Shown: piece by piece, positions 47,710 to 57,058 of the stretch | How positions within the stretch are numbered: position 1 is the stretch's first letter | Layout: every line of letters begins with the position of its first letter | NCBI GenBank assembly: GCA_035765635.1 | Contig: DASTWZ010000022.1 | Span: 7,211 to 71,210, forward strand | DNA: 64,000 nucleotides | Direction: 5' to 3' | Source of the DNA: EW11 sp035765635 | Lineage (GTDB): Bacteria > Verrucomicrobiota > Verrucomicrobiia > Opitutales > Opitutaceae | Translations under genes and position numbers: made by a program | Notes under the pieces: generated by a model | The model's database searches: none | The model's input: only the letters and a program-made list of their open reading frames with translations | What the model was told of the DNA's origin: nothing

Positions 47710-48327
47710 TCAGCTCCAGTTGTAATTAAAACTGATGCTGATGCGTTCTTCGGTGACGCGATTTGCGGCGACTTCGTGGCGCAGCCAGCTCTCGAAGAGA
47801 ATCACGTTTCCGGCCTCGGCGGGGTAGGTGACGAATTGGCGGTTCTCGCTCTTCGCGTCGGGAATTTTCGGTGGCGCGGCCATGAACGAACTCAGACGCG
47901 GATCCTCGAATTTCAGTCCGGGGCAGCCCTTCGGCGTGCGGACGTAATAGGTTCCACTCACGAAGGACAGCGGGTGCAGATGCAGCGAGTGCGAGGTCTG
48001 TTCGGGCATGATGTTGACCCAACAATCCGTCATGCGGATTTCCTTTCCGCGGAGATCCATGTCCAACGCTTTGGCGAAAGCCTTCACATGCTTCGTCAAC
48101 TTCCGCTCGAGTTCGCCAAACGTGGACGAGAAATGCTGGAGCTGCGACATCGAGCCGTAGCTGGTGTAGCCGCCGGGATAATTTTTTTCCGACCACGCCC
48201 GACCCGCTTTATCGTACTCGCGCAACTGCGCGCACTCCGCGGCGATCTCGTCGTTCAATCGAGCCAAGCCGGTTTTCTGAAGTGGCTCGCAATAAATATA
48301 CGTGGGAAACCAGGCGCGAATAGGCAT
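47710..48327 (-). CDS. Putative 2-oxoglutarate/Fe(II) oxygenase, TIGR02466 family
   Basis: From ATG 48327 the product is 205 residues beginning MPIRAWFPTYIYCEPL. The jelly-roll metal motif is SLHLHPLSFVSGTYYVRTP (the HxH-type start), with the distal His in SWLRHEVAANR and the 2OG-binding Arg in ERISISFNYNW. TIGR02466 proteins are uncharacterised putative oxygenases. A longer in-frame reading to 48690 is a shadow of the thpR gene. Confidence 0.82.
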   Translation of the reverse strand: MPIRAWFPTYIYCEPLQKTGLARLNDEIAAECAQLREYDKAGRAWSEKNYPGGYTSYGSMSQLQHFSSTFGELERKLTKHVKAFAKALDMDLRGKEIRMTDCWVNIMPEQTSHSLHLHPLSFVSGTYYVRTPKGCPGLKFEDPRLSSFMAAPPKIPDAKSENRQFVTYPAEAGNVILFESWLRHEVAANRVTEERISISFNYNWS

Positions 48328-48401
48328 CCGACCACGCAAGCGAAGCACATGCGGCCGGAGAAGCCCAAAAACGACAACGCGGCCAAGCCGGCTTCGGCGC
48401 G

Positions 48402-48962
48402 TCAGTCGCGCAGCGGAAAATCCTCGCGCACACGATGCGTCGCGCCGGACCGCGTGAGGTCGCTGGCGACGAGTTGAAAATGCGAAACGCGAAACGGCGG
48501 GCCGGCGAAATCCTTGTGCTGGCGCGCCCAATTCTCGGCGCTGCGCCCGGGCCCTGTCGCGACACGGCCGACAGTGATATGCGGCTCGAACGAACGCATG
48601 TCGCCGGTCCATCCCGCCGCGAGCAACGCGTCGTCGATCTTCTGCCGCAGCTGGAACAATCGCGTGTGCGCCTGCCCGAGGCCGACCCACAAGATTTTGG
48701 GATTTCCGCGCGGCGGAAAAAGGCCCACGCCCTCGAGCGGCAGCAAGAAGGAGGCGACGTCCACGCGCGCCAGATTGGTCACGATTCGCTCCGCCTGGTC
48801 GTCGAGAATCTCGCCGAGAAAACGCAGCGTGAGGTGAAGTTGCTCCGGCCGCGTCCAGCGAACGTCATCGAGCGGATCCATCAGCTCGCTGAGCACGCTG
48901 CGGCAAACGTCGGGCAGCGGAATACCGACGAAGAGTCGATCGGAGTGTTGCTCAAAGGGCAT
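48402..48962 (-). CDS. thpR: RNA 2',3'-cyclic phosphodiesterase ThpR
   Basis: From ATG 48962 the product is 186 residues, the normal size. The two HxTx catalytic motifs of the 2H family are present as HLTL (about residue 45) and HITV (about 133), with the usual GLFPPRGNPKILWVGL between. It hydrolyses 2',3'-cyclic phosphate RNA ends; the physiological role is unclear. It is divergent from the helicase gene with a 60-bp gap. Confidence 0.9.
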   Translation of the reverse strand: MPFEQHSDRLFVGIPLPDVCRSVLSELMDPLDDVRWTRPEQLHLTLRFLGEILDDQAERIVTNLARVDVASFLLPLEGVGLFPPRGNPKILWVGLGQAHTRLFQLRQKIDDALLAAGWTGDMRSFEPHITVGRVATGPGRSAENWARQHKDFAGPPFRVSHFQLVASDLTRSGATHRVREDFPLRD

Positions 48963-49022
48963 GACGAGCGAAGCGCGGGGATGTGGGTTGTGCTTTAACC
49001 GACTGTCGCTGAAATATGTCCT

Positions 49023-50717
49023 ATGCAAAAGCGTCCATTCACGGAATTCGGTCTTTCGGCTGAAATCCTTAAAGCCGTCGACAAACTAGGATTCGAAGAA
49101 GCCTCTCCGATTCAAACCGCGGCATTTCCGCCCGCACTCGAGGGCAAGGACGTGGTTGGCCAATCCTCGACGGGCTCTGGAAAAACCGCGGCGTTTTCAA
49201 TTCCCGCGATCGAGCGAATCGATCCGCATGTGCGCGCGGTTCAGGTTTTGATTCTCTGCCCGACGCGCGAACTCGCGGTGCAGGTCGCGGAGGAGGTCGG
49301 GAAGCTCGCGCAGTTCAAACGCGGAATTCACTCCGTGCCCATTTATGGCGGCGCTCCGTACGAGCGGCAGTTTCGTGCGTTGCAATCCGGCGTGCAAATC
49401 GTGATCGGCACGCCCGGTCGCGTGATCGATCACATGGAGCAGGGGACGTTGAAAATCGATGCGCTGCGCATGTTGATCCTCGACGAAGCCGACCGCATGC
49501 TCGACATGGGTTTCCGCGAAGACATCGAACGCATTCTGTCGCAGACGCCCAAGACGCGGCAGACGCTCTTCTTCTCGGCGACGATGCCGCGCGCGATTCA
49601 GCAGTTGATCAAGGACTACACGCGCGATCCGGCCTGGGTGAAAATCGAAGAGGCCGCGCAGAACGCGCTGAAGGTCGATCAAGTTTACTTCGAAGTGGAG
49701 CGGCGTTCGAAGATCGAAGTGCTCACGCGCCTCATCGATCTCCACGATTTTCGTTACGGCATCGTTTTCTGCAGCACGAAGATCATGGTCGACGAACTCT
49801 GCGAGCACATGGTCGCGCGCGGCTACGCCGTCGATCGACTCCACGGCGACATCAGCCAGGCGCAGCGCAACCGCGTGATGGAACGCTTTCGAAATCGGAA
49901 ATTCGAGTTTCTCATCGCGACGGATGTGGCCGCGCGCGGACTCGATGTGGAGGACCTGGAAGTTGTATTCAATTTTGACCTACCGAACGATGCCGAGGAC
50001 TACACGCACCGCATCGGTCGCACGGGCCGTGCGGGCAAATCCGGAAAAGCCTTCACCTTCGTTTCCGGCCGCGAGCTCTACAAATTGCAGGGCATGGTGC
50101 GCTTCGCGAAATTGAAGATCCGTCGCGAAACGGTGCCATCGCTCGACCAGGTCGAGGAAGCGCGGGTGAATGTTTTCTTTGAAAAACTACGCGGGCTGCT
50201 CGAGTCGGGCGAATACACGAAACACGAGCGGATCGTGGACCGTTTGCTCGAGCAGGGTTACGCTTCGACCGATATCGCGTCGGCGCTCATTCACATGCTC
50301 AGCGGAGCGACCACGTCCGGTGAAGCGCCGCGCGCCGACACGCCGCATGTGTCTTCGGAACGCGACCGCGCGCGCCGTCAGCGGAACGATCAGGATTTTG
50401 CTCCGGCTGGATCGCCTGTGCACAACGAAGGCCCGCGTAAGGAAAAGTACGAGCGCCCTTCTCGCACGGGCCGTGAAGAAGGAAAAACCACGCTGTTCTT
50501 CGGCGTCGGTCGGAAGCAATTGATCACGCCCGCGGACATTGTTGGAAAGATCGCGGGGGTCACGCGTCTGCCCTCCAGCGTGGTGGGCGCGATCGACATT
50601 CACCAGCGCCACACCCTGGTCGATGTCGAATCCGAGCACGCCGGCCTGATCGTGGAAAAACTCTCCGGCGTCCGAATGAAGGGCGAAGTTCTCAACGTCG
50701 CGCGCGCGACGGAATAG
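49023..50717 (+). CDS. DEAD-box RNA helicase with C-terminal DbpA-type RNA-binding domain
   Basis: The 564 residues have FTEFGLSAEILKAVDKLGFEEASPIQ (Q motif), SSTGSGKT, PTRELA, DEAD box LDEADRMLD, SAT, and HRIGRTGRAGKSG. After a basic, disordered linker (about 415-485) the last 75 residues (TTLFFGVGRKQLITPADIVGKIAGVTRLPSSVVGAIDI...VARA) form a DbpA/CsdA RNA-binding domain. It probably acts in 50S assembly or cold-shock RNA remodelling. Its 3' end overlaps the convergent glycosyltransferase by 26 bases. Confidence 0.92.
   Translation: MQKRPFTEFGLSAEILKAVDKLGFEEASPIQTAAFPPALEGKDVVGQSSTGSGKTAAFSIPAIERIDPHVRAVQVLILCPTRELAVQVAEEVGKLAQFKRGIHSVPIYGGAPYERQFRALQSGVQIVIGTPGRVIDHMEQGTLKIDALRMLILDEADRMLDMGFREDIERILSQTPKTRQTLFFSATMPRAIQQLIKDYTRDPAWVKIEEAAQNALKVDQVYFEVERRSKIEVLTRLIDLHDFRYGIVFCSTKIMVDELCEHMVARGYAVDRLHGDISQAQRNRVMERFRNRKFEFLIATDVAARGLDVEDLEVVFNFDLPNDAEDYTHRIGRTGRAGKSGKAFTFVSGRELYKLQGMVRFAKLKIRRETVPSLDQVEEARVNVFFEKLRGLLESGEYTKHERIVDRLLEQGYASTDIASALIHMLSGATTSGEAPRADTPHVSSERDRARRQRNDQDFAPAGSPVHNEGPRKEKYERPSRTGREEGKTTLFFGVGRKQLITPADIVGKIAGVTRLPSSVVGAIDIHQRHTLVDVESEHAGLIVEKLSGVRMKGEVLNVARATE
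49964..49984. repeat. 21-bp palindrome, GTAT/CTAC type
   Basis: Halves TGTATTC and ACCTACC inside the helicase gene; central CAATTTTG continues the symmetry. Confidence 0.62.
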
Positions 50718-51798
50718 GCCGGCTGGCGACGGCGCTCGCGGCCGACCCGCGCGCGCCGCGATGACGCGACCAGGAGAGGAATTTGCCGGAATATTTCCCG
50801 AGACCAAAACGGCCTGAAATGAAATAAGGTCCGATCCGCAGCCAATCGCTGCCGAAAATCAAACGCGGCAGCAGCGCGCGCCAGAAGCGATGCCACCCGC
50901 GCGCGCTGCTCGGTCGGAAATCGAAGTCCGGCCGCAATCGGCGGATTTGTCCGCGCGCCTCGTGTAGTGCTTTCCAGTATACACCGTAGATCGCCTGCCG
51001 CAGCGACCACGGCATGACGCCATATTCGAGCTGACCCGATTGAAACCAAAGATCGCCGAGCTCCGGATGAAAACGCGCGAAGTGAAAAAGCTCGAGCGGT
51101 TCTCCGTTCACGAGAACCGCGCCGTCTTCGATCTCGTAACGGTGGTTTGTCCAATTCCACGGCGCGAGATTCACGCCGAGCCGCCGCGAGATGCGCACGC
51201 TGGGTCCGAAACGTTCCGGCCATTCGTCGAGATACTTTTGATCGGCGTACCGTTCGCCTTCGACCCGATCGTAACACCATTCGAGACAGCGCTCCGACCA
51301 CCACCGGAGGCAGGCGAGCCCGATTTCGTCGCGACGAAAAGCGAGCAGCCCGACGTTGAACCGACCGAAGCGGCGATGATGCTGCAGATGCTCCGGATGG
51401 CGGTGCTCCGTGATCAGCACGCTGGCGCCGCGCATCTCCTCCAGCACGGACTGCGGCGAGTTGAACCAAAACATGTCCGCGTCCAAATACGTGACGCAGG
51501 AAATTTCGCTGTAGTGCTCCAGCAAATACAGAGGCCAGCACGGTGACAGCGTGAAATAATATTCCACCATGCTCCGGTTGCCCTTGGCCTTTGCCAGAGC
51601 CGGAATGGTTCGCTCGACTTCTGCCAACTCGACGCTGCGAATCTGCGGATGGCGCAACTCGGCGAGGAAATCCGCGGTGAACGCATCGAGCGCCAAGACC
51701 CAGAGCGTGCTTTCGGGCGCGTGCAGTCGCAACGAGTCGGCCAGTGCAAGACCTTGCGCTAGAAATCCGCGATCGAAGTAGGTGCAAAAGTGATCCAC
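50692..51798 (-). CDS. Putative GT-A glycosyltransferase
   Basis: The 368 residues (GTG start) begin MDHFCTYFDRGFLAQGLALADSLRLHAPE, the shared start of GT8-like enzymes that reads as a peptide-to-sugar donor pocket. They carry the metal motif VTYLDADMFWFNSP near residue 120. FGRFNVGLLAFRRDE and WYADQKYLDEW-like stretches (YADQKYLDEWPERFG) support the family. It forms a small unit with the TIGR04325 methyltransferase upstream (75 bp gap), hinting at a surface-sugar modification pair. It contains two palindrome copies. Confidence 0.78.
   Translation of the reverse strand: MDHFCTYFDRGFLAQGLALADSLRLHAPESTLWVLALDAFTADFLAELRHPQIRSVELAEVERTIPALAKAKGNRSMVEYYFTLSPCWPLYLLEHYSEISCVTYLDADMFWFNSPQSVLEEMRGASVLITEHRHPEHLQHHRRFGRFNVGLLAFRRDEIGLACLRWWSERCLEWCYDRVEGERYADQKYLDEWPERFGPSVRISRRLGVNLAPWNWTNHRYEIEDGAVLVNGEPLELFHFARFHPELGDLWFQSGQLEYGVMPWSLRQAIYGVYWKALHEARGQIRRLRPDFDFRPSSARGWHRFWRALLPRLIFGSDWLRIGPYFISGRFGLGKYSGKFLSWSRHRGARGSAASAVASRPIPSRARR
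50963..50983 (+). repeat. 21-bp palindrome, GTAGTG type
   Basis: Halves TGTAGTG and GTATACA, inside the glycosyltransferase gene at 50692, opposite strand. Confidence 0.76.
51510..51530 (+). repeat. 21-bp palindrome, GTAGTG type
   Basis: Halves TGTAGTG and AAATACA, second copy in the same glycosyltransferase gene, near its DADMFWF coding region. Confidence 0.76.
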
Positions 51799-51873
51799 GC
51801 GTCCTCGTTCTGCCTCTCGGTGAGAGAGAGAAAAACCAAAGCGCTCACGCGGTGCAACCGCCGATCTGCACCA

Positions 51874-52719
51874 TCATTTCAGACGATAGAAATATAAAAA
51901 GTTGGGCACGACTTCACCGTCGATTTCCCAATTTTCGCTATCCGCCGCGCGCGAATGCAGGCGATATTTTTCCTCGATAATCGAGAGAATGCGTTCGCGC
52001 GAAAGAAACCACGCCGGGTAGGAGGCGCGGTAAATTTCCTCGGGCACTTCCTGCACGGTCAGGCGATGGCGCGCGTGATTCCAGAGTGGCGTCCGGTCCA
52101 GCAACAGAAACGGGAAACCTTTTTCCAGAATCGCCCGCAGGAAAATTTCCGGCTCGGGCAGAAATTGGAGCACGCCGGAAATCAGCAGCACGTCGGGCTG
52201 TTCCAGAGCCAGCGCGGCGTCGACCTCACTGAAGAATTTCAATTCGCTATTCTGAAAATCGCTCGTCCCCACGCGGACGTGTTCGAGCTGCTCGACCACG
52301 CTCCAGCGGATGCGAATTTCCGGGGCGAGGAATGGCTTGCACCAGAAATACGTGGATCCGAGCGATCCTCCGAAATCGAGCACGCTGATTTCCCTGTTCC
52401 CTTTTGCCGCCGCGATAAACGTCAGCGCGGCGAGCAACGCCCAATGCATTTCCTCGGTGTTCGACACCATGGCGTCGCGCTCCCAGCGATTCTCGCCGCG
52501 TTTGATCTTCAGCAAGGCCTCGCGCGTCTTGCTCAAGATATTCGGCGCATCATAGCCGGTGGAGGCCGCGCGCGCTTCGTCGAACGTCGCGTAATCTCCG
52601 TGAAAACGAATGTGCGTGTAGTGCCCGCCGAGCGCGCGCACCAGACCGGGCATGTTCTTCTTGCTGAAGTCCCAGACGAGAGGAGGCGTCAGCCGCCGGA
52701 TGATTTGGGCCTTCGACAT
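51874..52719 (-). CDS. SAM-dependent methyltransferase, TIGR04325 family
   Basis: The 281 residues include the SAM-binding loop ISVLDFGGSLGSTYFW (about 110-125), then VVEQLEHVRVG, QPDVLLISGVLQFLPEPE and LLLDRTPLW. TIGR04325 methyltransferases occur in O-antigen and capsule loci. The substrate is probably a sugar or lipid-linked glycan; this is inference from neighbours. ATG at 52719, 23 bp after the end of the hypothetical gene upstream. Confidence 0.85.
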   Translation of the reverse strand: MSKAQIIRRLTPPLVWDFSKKNMPGLVRALGGHYTHIRFHGDYATFDEARAASTGYDAPNILSKTREALLKIKRGENRWERDAMVSNTEEMHWALLAALTFIAAAKGNREISVLDFGGSLGSTYFWCKPFLAPEIRIRWSVVEQLEHVRVGTSDFQNSELKFFSEVDAALALEQPDVLLISGVLQFLPEPEIFLRAILEKGFPFLLLDRTPLWNHARHRLTVQEVPEEIYRASYPAWFLSRERILSIIEEKYRLHSRAADSENWEIDGEVVPNFLYFYRLK

Positions 52720-52742
52720 GTTGCGCCCAAGCGGAACCGTAG

Positions 52743-53087
52743 TTACGGGGCGAATACAGCTCCGACACCCGCAAACGCGCCGGCGCCGATTGCGACTTCT
52801 TCTTCCTGCTCCTCTTCTTCGGCGGGCAGTTCTTCGACCGGCGCGAAGCGTTCGGACGAAAAGCCGAGTTCCTGCTGGCCTGCGTGAAACGGATCCGGCG
52901 GATTCTTCAGCTCCTCCAGGAGAAGACCGACCGTCGCGGAGTCCCCGCCTTTCACGATTTTCTCCCGGCCGAGGAACATTTCGCGAATGGTATAGGTGTC
53001 CCCCTTGGTCGGGAGCTGCGTGTAAAGCGCACGAACAAATTCGGAGAAAGAGTCGTTAATGCAGACGACTTTTTGGCCTTTGAGCAT
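52743..53087 (-). CDS. Small conserved-looking hypothetical protein
   Basis: The 114 residues open with MLKGQKVVCINDSFSEFVRALYTQLPTKGDTYTIREMFLGREKI, which looks like a small beta-barrel (SH3-like) domain. They continue with an acidic linker (PAEEEEQEEEVAIGAG). The first part recalls phage-type and Opitutaceae proteins of unknown role. It precedes the methyltransferase gene by 23 bp and may be co-transcribed with it. Confidence 0.65.
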   Translation of the reverse strand: MLKGQKVVCINDSFSEFVRALYTQLPTKGDTYTIREMFLGREKIVKGGDSATVGLLLEELKNPPDPFHAGQQELGFSSERFAPVEELPAEEEEQEEEVAIGAGAFAGVGAVFAP

Positions 53088-53226
53088 GGGTTAACCATGC
53101 AAAACCCAATTCGGTCCTGCAACCCCGACCTCGCCTTATCGTGCTGTCGGGCAAAACACGGAATTTTTCATGCCGTCCGACAGCTATAGAAGCTACGTCC
53201 CGCAGGCTTATGAAACCACGCGCCAA

Positions 53227-54174
53227 CTAAGGCGTGCGGCCGCGTGGCGCATGGGGGCCGAGCACCTCGCGCAGACTGGTCCGAACACGGACGTGCGTGA
53301 CAATGCCGACGCTCGTGCCACGGCTTTCTTCTTCGATTACGCGGCCAGCCAGCTCGATCTGCCACTTGCCCGGTAAATGCCAGCGCCGCGAGCGTTCGCG
53401 CGGCACGTCCCAGATCACGCCCAATTTCTGCCCATGCAGCAGGCGATAGCCGCCCACTTCATCGATGTGCTGAAAATCGTATTCGAAAAAATAACCGTAG
53501 ATGCCGGGTTTGTAGAGAATGCCCGGCGCGAATTCCGCGATGTGTTCGCGCGGTGCATCAGGATCCGTCGGACGATCGCGACTCGGCGTGTTGAAGGAGC
53601 GATCGTAGCTCAACGTCATGAAAAATTTCGTGTCCGGAATGTCCAACTGCCGGGTCGCCGTGAAATACGGACGCACGTGCGTGTAGCCATCGATCACGTC
53701 GACCGGCGCATTGCCCAGCGGAACGCGGTTTTCGAGACCGACCGTCGCCTGATCGAAAATCCAGAAGCCCGACTTCGTTTCGTAACGCGCGCCGAATCGA
53801 TATTCACCGAGGCCCCAGCGATGATCCTTGCCGTGCAGAAAGGGATTTGGGGAAAAAGGCGTGAAGCCGGTGAACAACTCGAGCTGCTCAGAATACCCGT
53901 AGCGAATTTGGAGCGGATAGCGGATGAATTCCTGATTCAGCAGATCGCCCGCCTTCGGCGTGAAATCCAGCACCATGTTGTGCTGCTTCAGCGTGCCGGG
54001 CAGGATGGTTTCGAAAAATTCTGTCATCCCGGCCATGTCGTCCGTGAACCGGTCGATCAGGCCGGCAGCATGGGAGACCGTGGTGGTGAGAAGGCTGAGC
54101 CCTCCCAAAGTCCAAATGCGTCGAAGTGCGCGAGGACGCCAGGAGGTCCGAATTTTCGTTAAAGGCATAGGCAT
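53227..54174 (-). CDS. Secreted beta-rich envelope protein of unknown function
   Basis: From ATG 54174 the product is about 315 residues. A signal peptide (LGGLSLLTTTVSHA) is followed by strand-rich sequence (YPLQIRYGYSEQLELFTGFTPFSP, GEYRFGARYETKSGFWIFDQATVGLENRVPLG, YTHVRPYFTATRQLDIPDTKFFMTLSYD), as in outer-membrane barrels or transporter-like DUF families. It stands alone before the xylA terminator. An in-frame extension to 54348 lacks a sensible start. Confidence 0.7.
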   Translation of the reverse strand: MPMPLTKIRTSWRPRALRRIWTLGGLSLLTTTVSHAAGLIDRFTDDMAGMTEFFETILPGTLKQHNMVLDFTPKAGDLLNQEFIRYPLQIRYGYSEQLELFTGFTPFSPNPFLHGKDHRWGLGEYRFGARYETKSGFWIFDQATVGLENRVPLGNAPVDVIDGYTHVRPYFTATRQLDIPDTKFFMTLSYDRSFNTPSRDRPTDPDAPREHIAEFAPGILYKPGIYGYFFEYDFQHIDEVGGYRLLHGQKLGVIWDVPRERSRRWHLPGKWQIELAGRVIEEESRGTSVGIVTHVRVRTSLREVLGPHAPRGRTP

Positions 54175-54346
54175 GTCGACCGCTGGAGGGGTGGCAAGCT
54201 GGGGTTGGGTGCACAGACACGGGGATGTGCGATGCGTTCGGTCTAGGAGGGATTTAGCGGGTTGGCAAATTGCCGCTCGTTTCATCGGGAAACTTTCCGA
54301 CCAGCCCTCCACGTCATGGAAAAACGGATACGCCTTCGCGGTGCGC

Positions 54347-54382
54347 AAAAAAAAGCCGCGCCGGAAAAACCAGGCGCGGCCG
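54347..54382 (-). terminator. Rho-independent terminator of xylA
   Basis: On the minus strand a perfect 8-bp stem GCCGCGCC / GGCGCGGC (54380-54373 and 54362-54355) with a 10-base loop is followed directly by eight T. It stands 26 bp after the xylA stop. Confidence 0.9.
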
Positions 54383-54407
54383 CAAGGCTCGTGAAAAGAC
54401 GAAGCGG

Positions 54408-55739
54408 TTAGAGACTGCTCGTCAGATACTGATTCAGCAGATTTTCGAGATACTCCTGTTTGCCGGACTTGAGTGTCGGCTCGCCCAGTTTGAGCGCGAG
54501 TTTCTCGAGGTCCTTGAAGCCGACTTTGTGCTTTTCGATATCGCGACCGAAGCCGCTGTCGAAGCTCGCATAGCGGCTCGCGACGAATTTTTCGAATTTG
54601 CCGTCAGCGAGAATCTTTCGTGCCAGCTTGAACGCGAGGGCGTAGGCATCCATGCCGCCGATGTGGGCGTGGAAGAGGTCGTCGAGATCGGTGGACTGAC
54701 GGCGCAGCTTGGCATCGAAGTTGAAGCCGCCCGAGCCGAGACCGCCGGCTTTCAAGATCGAGATCATCGCGAGCGTGAGCTCTTTCACGTCGGTGTTGAA
54801 CTGATCGGTATCCCAGCCGAGCAGCGTGTCGCCGGCGTTGGCGTCGATCGAACCGAGAGCGCCCGCGGCGGCGGCGACTTCGATCTCATGCTGGAACGAG
54901 TGACCGGCGAGGGTCGCGTGGTTCGTCTCGATGTTCAGCTTGAAATGCTTGTGCAAACCGTAAGTGCGGAGAAATCCGATGCAGGTCGCGCAGTCGAAAT
55001 CGTATTGATGTTTCGTCGGTTCTTTCGGCTTCGGCTCGATCAGGAATTGGCCGGTGAAATTGATCTCCTTGGCGTAGTCGACTGCCATTTCGAGAAACGT
55101 CGCGAGATGGTCCTGCTCACGTTTCAGATTGGTGTTGAGCAGCGTTTCGTAGCCTTCGCGACCGCCCCAGAAGACGTAATTTTCACCACCGAGCTCCTTG
55201 GTCGCGTCGATCGCGCGCTTCACTTGAGCCGCGGCATAAGCGAAGACGTGCGCGTCGGGATTCGTGGACGCGCCAGCCATGTAGCGCGGATTGCTGAAGA
55301 GGTTGGCCGTGCCCCAGAGCAGTTTGATGCCGGTGGCCTTCTGGAGCTGTTTCGCGTGCGCGACGATGGCTTCGAGGTTCTTGTTGCTCTCCGCGAGCGA
55401 GGCGCCTTCGGGAGCGATGTCCCGATCGTGGAAACACCAGAACGGCGCCTGGATCTTGGTGAAAAATTCGAACGCCGCGTCCATGCGGGTCTTCGCGACG
55501 GAGACCGCGTCACGGCCGGATTCCCAGGGACGCACGATGGTGCCCGGGCCGAACGGATCCGAGCCGGTGCCGCGGAACGCGTGCCAGTAAGCGATGGAGA
55601 AACGCAGATGGTCCTTCAGCGTTTTGCCGTCGATGATCTCGTCGGGATTGTAGTGCTTGAACGACAGCGCGTTTTCGCTGCGAGGACCTTCGTAGGCGAT
55701 TGGTCCGATGCCAGGGAAGTGACTTTTGGATTTTTTCAT
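54408..55739 (-). CDS. xylA: Xylose isomerase
   Basis: From ATG 55739 the product is 443 residues, the group II length. Catalytic and metal residues lie in FWCFHDRDIAPEG (His, Asp), VFWGGREGYETLLNT, FLIEPKPKEPTKHQYDFD (Glu, His), NIETNHATLAGHSFQHE and GSIDANAGDTLLGWDTDQF. It converts D-xylose to D-xylulose. It follows the LacI-type regulator gene by 11 bp and ends in a strong terminator. No xylulokinase lies nearby. Confidence 0.95.
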   Translation of the reverse strand: MKKSKSHFPGIGPIAYEGPRSENALSFKHYNPDEIIDGKTLKDHLRFSIAYWHAFRGTGSDPFGPGTIVRPWESGRDAVSVAKTRMDAAFEFFTKIQAPFWCFHDRDIAPEGASLAESNKNLEAIVAHAKQLQKATGIKLLWGTANLFSNPRYMAGASTNPDAHVFAYAAAQVKRAIDATKELGGENYVFWGGREGYETLLNTNLKREQDHLATFLEMAVDYAKEINFTGQFLIEPKPKEPTKHQYDFDCATCIGFLRTYGLHKHFKLNIETNHATLAGHSFQHEIEVAAAAGALGSIDANAGDTLLGWDTDQFNTDVKELTLAMISILKAGGLGSGGFNFDAKLRRQSTDLDDLFHAHIGGMDAYALAFKLARKILADGKFEKFVASRYASFDSGFGRDIEKHKVGFKDLEKLALKLGEPTLKSGKQEYLENLLNQYLTSSL

Positions 55740-55750
55740 GGAAGGAAAAA

Positions 55751-56803
55751 TTAGCGTTTTGGCGCGGCGGCCGTGGAGCTGCCGATCACGAGCGACGTCT
55801 CGATGAGGATTTTCCGGCGCACGGAGCGAGGGTAGAGGAGGCGGCTGATCAATTGAGCGACGGCGGACTCGCCGACTTGTTCGTTCGGGACGCGCAGCGT
55901 CGTCAATGCCGGGAGGCCCGGCGGCGGCTCGTTGCCATCGAAGCCGGTCACCGAAACATCTTCGGGCACGCGCAGCCCGCGCCCGCGCAGATCGCTGATC
56001 AGCTGATAAGCTTGGTGATCCGCGGCGCAGACCCAGCCCGTCACTCCGTCGCGCCGCGCGGAAATGGCCACGAAGTCGGCCAGCTCCGCCGGGGAGAGAA
56101 TGCGATCGGCCGCGCTGCGAATATTCAGGACGTACTTCGGATCGATGGAGCGCCCCTGTTGATGCAGCGCCTCGGCATAGGCCCCGAACCGCCGCTGAGC
56201 CCACACGCCGCCGACCGGATAATGCCAGCTGAGAAAACCAATTTTCCGATGGCCGAGTTTGATAAGCCGCTCGACCGCACTGACCACGCCGTGGTGGTCT
56301 GTATCAACAACATCGATACGCGCGTCGGCGTATTCCGTCAGAGCGGAGACGATGGAAATCTTGTCGCTGAGAGCGCGAATCACCGGCTCGGCCAGCGGAT
56401 AAATCAAAATCGCCCCGCGCCATTGCGCGCTGCGGATCAGCCGGAAGATGTGTTTTTGCGCAGCGGCCGGCGTGAACTCCGCTGGATCGATGGAAACGAC
56501 ATCCACGGCTGCGTGCTCGATCGCGGCCCGATGACGAATTCCGCGCAAAATCGTGGGAAACGTAGCGCGGTCGGCAGCCACGAGCGGTGCTCCGATTAGG
56601 ACGCCGATCGTGATCGGCTTGGCGTCGCGCGGACGGCGAACCGCCCGCGTGGGAGCCGAACGGTAGCCAAGCTGCGCGGCGAGGGCCTGGACCCGCGATC
56701 GGGTCTCCGCGCTGATCGCCGGGTGATTCGATAGGCTTCGCGAGACCGTCGTGCGCGACAGCTTCAGCTGCTTGGCCAGGAGGTGTTGATCGACGGGGCG
56801 CAC
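55751..56803 (-). CDS. LacI-family transcriptional regulator, probable xylose regulator
   Basis: From GTG 56803 (about 350 residues) the helix-turn-helix reads HLLAKQLKLSRTTVSRSLSNHPAISAETRSRV, with the hinge helix VQALAAQLGYR. The periplasmic-binding-like sensor half follows (ITIGVLIGAPL, GHRKIGFLSWHYP, DVSVTGFDGNEPPPG). It is co-transcribed with xylA, so it probably controls xylose or xyloside use and its own operon. A frame extension upstream to 56899 crosses the presumed operators and is less likely. Confidence 0.85.
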   Translation of the reverse strand: MRPVDQHLLAKQLKLSRTTVSRSLSNHPAISAETRSRVQALAAQLGYRSAPTRAVRRPRDAKPITIGVLIGAPLVAADRATFPTILRGIRHRAAIEHAAVDVVSIDPAEFTPAAAQKHIFRLIRSAQWRGAILIYPLAEPVIRALSDKISIVSALTEYADARIDVVDTDHHGVVSAVERLIKLGHRKIGFLSWHYPVGGVWAQRRFGAYAEALHQQGRSIDPKYVLNIRSAADRILSPAELADFVAISARRDGVTGWVCAADHQAYQLISDLRGRGLRVPEDVSVTGFDGNEPPPGLPALTTLRVPNEQVGESAVAQLISRLLYPRSVRRKILIETSLVIGSSTAAAPKR

Positions 56804-56862
56804 GACAAAAGGGAGCTGCGACTGAAGCGATAATCCGCGCACATTCGCAAGAACAAAGCTGT

Positions 56863-56935
56863 GCACATGTGCAACGAAATGATTCGAAAAGTAGCACAAA
56901 TACCTAGGAGGTTAGCCGAATCTGAGTTGTGCACA
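56863..56935. promoter_or_regulatory. Candidate LacI-type operator pair
   Basis: TTGCACATGTGCA-type palindrome at about 56862-56877 (GTGCACATGTGCAAC) and a second TTGTGCACAT at about 56926-56935, 60 bp apart, upstream of the LacI-family gene. The shared GTGCACAT core, symmetrical around a central base step, suits a LacI-family dimer, probably autoregulation. Confidence 0.45.
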
Positions 56936-57058
56936 TTAGACGATAAAAACACGCTTCAGGCTAGCGAGGCCGGTGGCTCTCCTGCGTCCGCCTGCGTCGT
57001 GTTTCGGCGACAGTCGTCTTCCGCCCTGCGCATTGACCTTCTGGATGGCAGCGGCTTC

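Noticed and set aside
53170..53376. Small plus-strand ORF at the 3' end of the envelope protein gene
   Set aside because: It overlaps the minus-strand gene antisense and has no features of its own.
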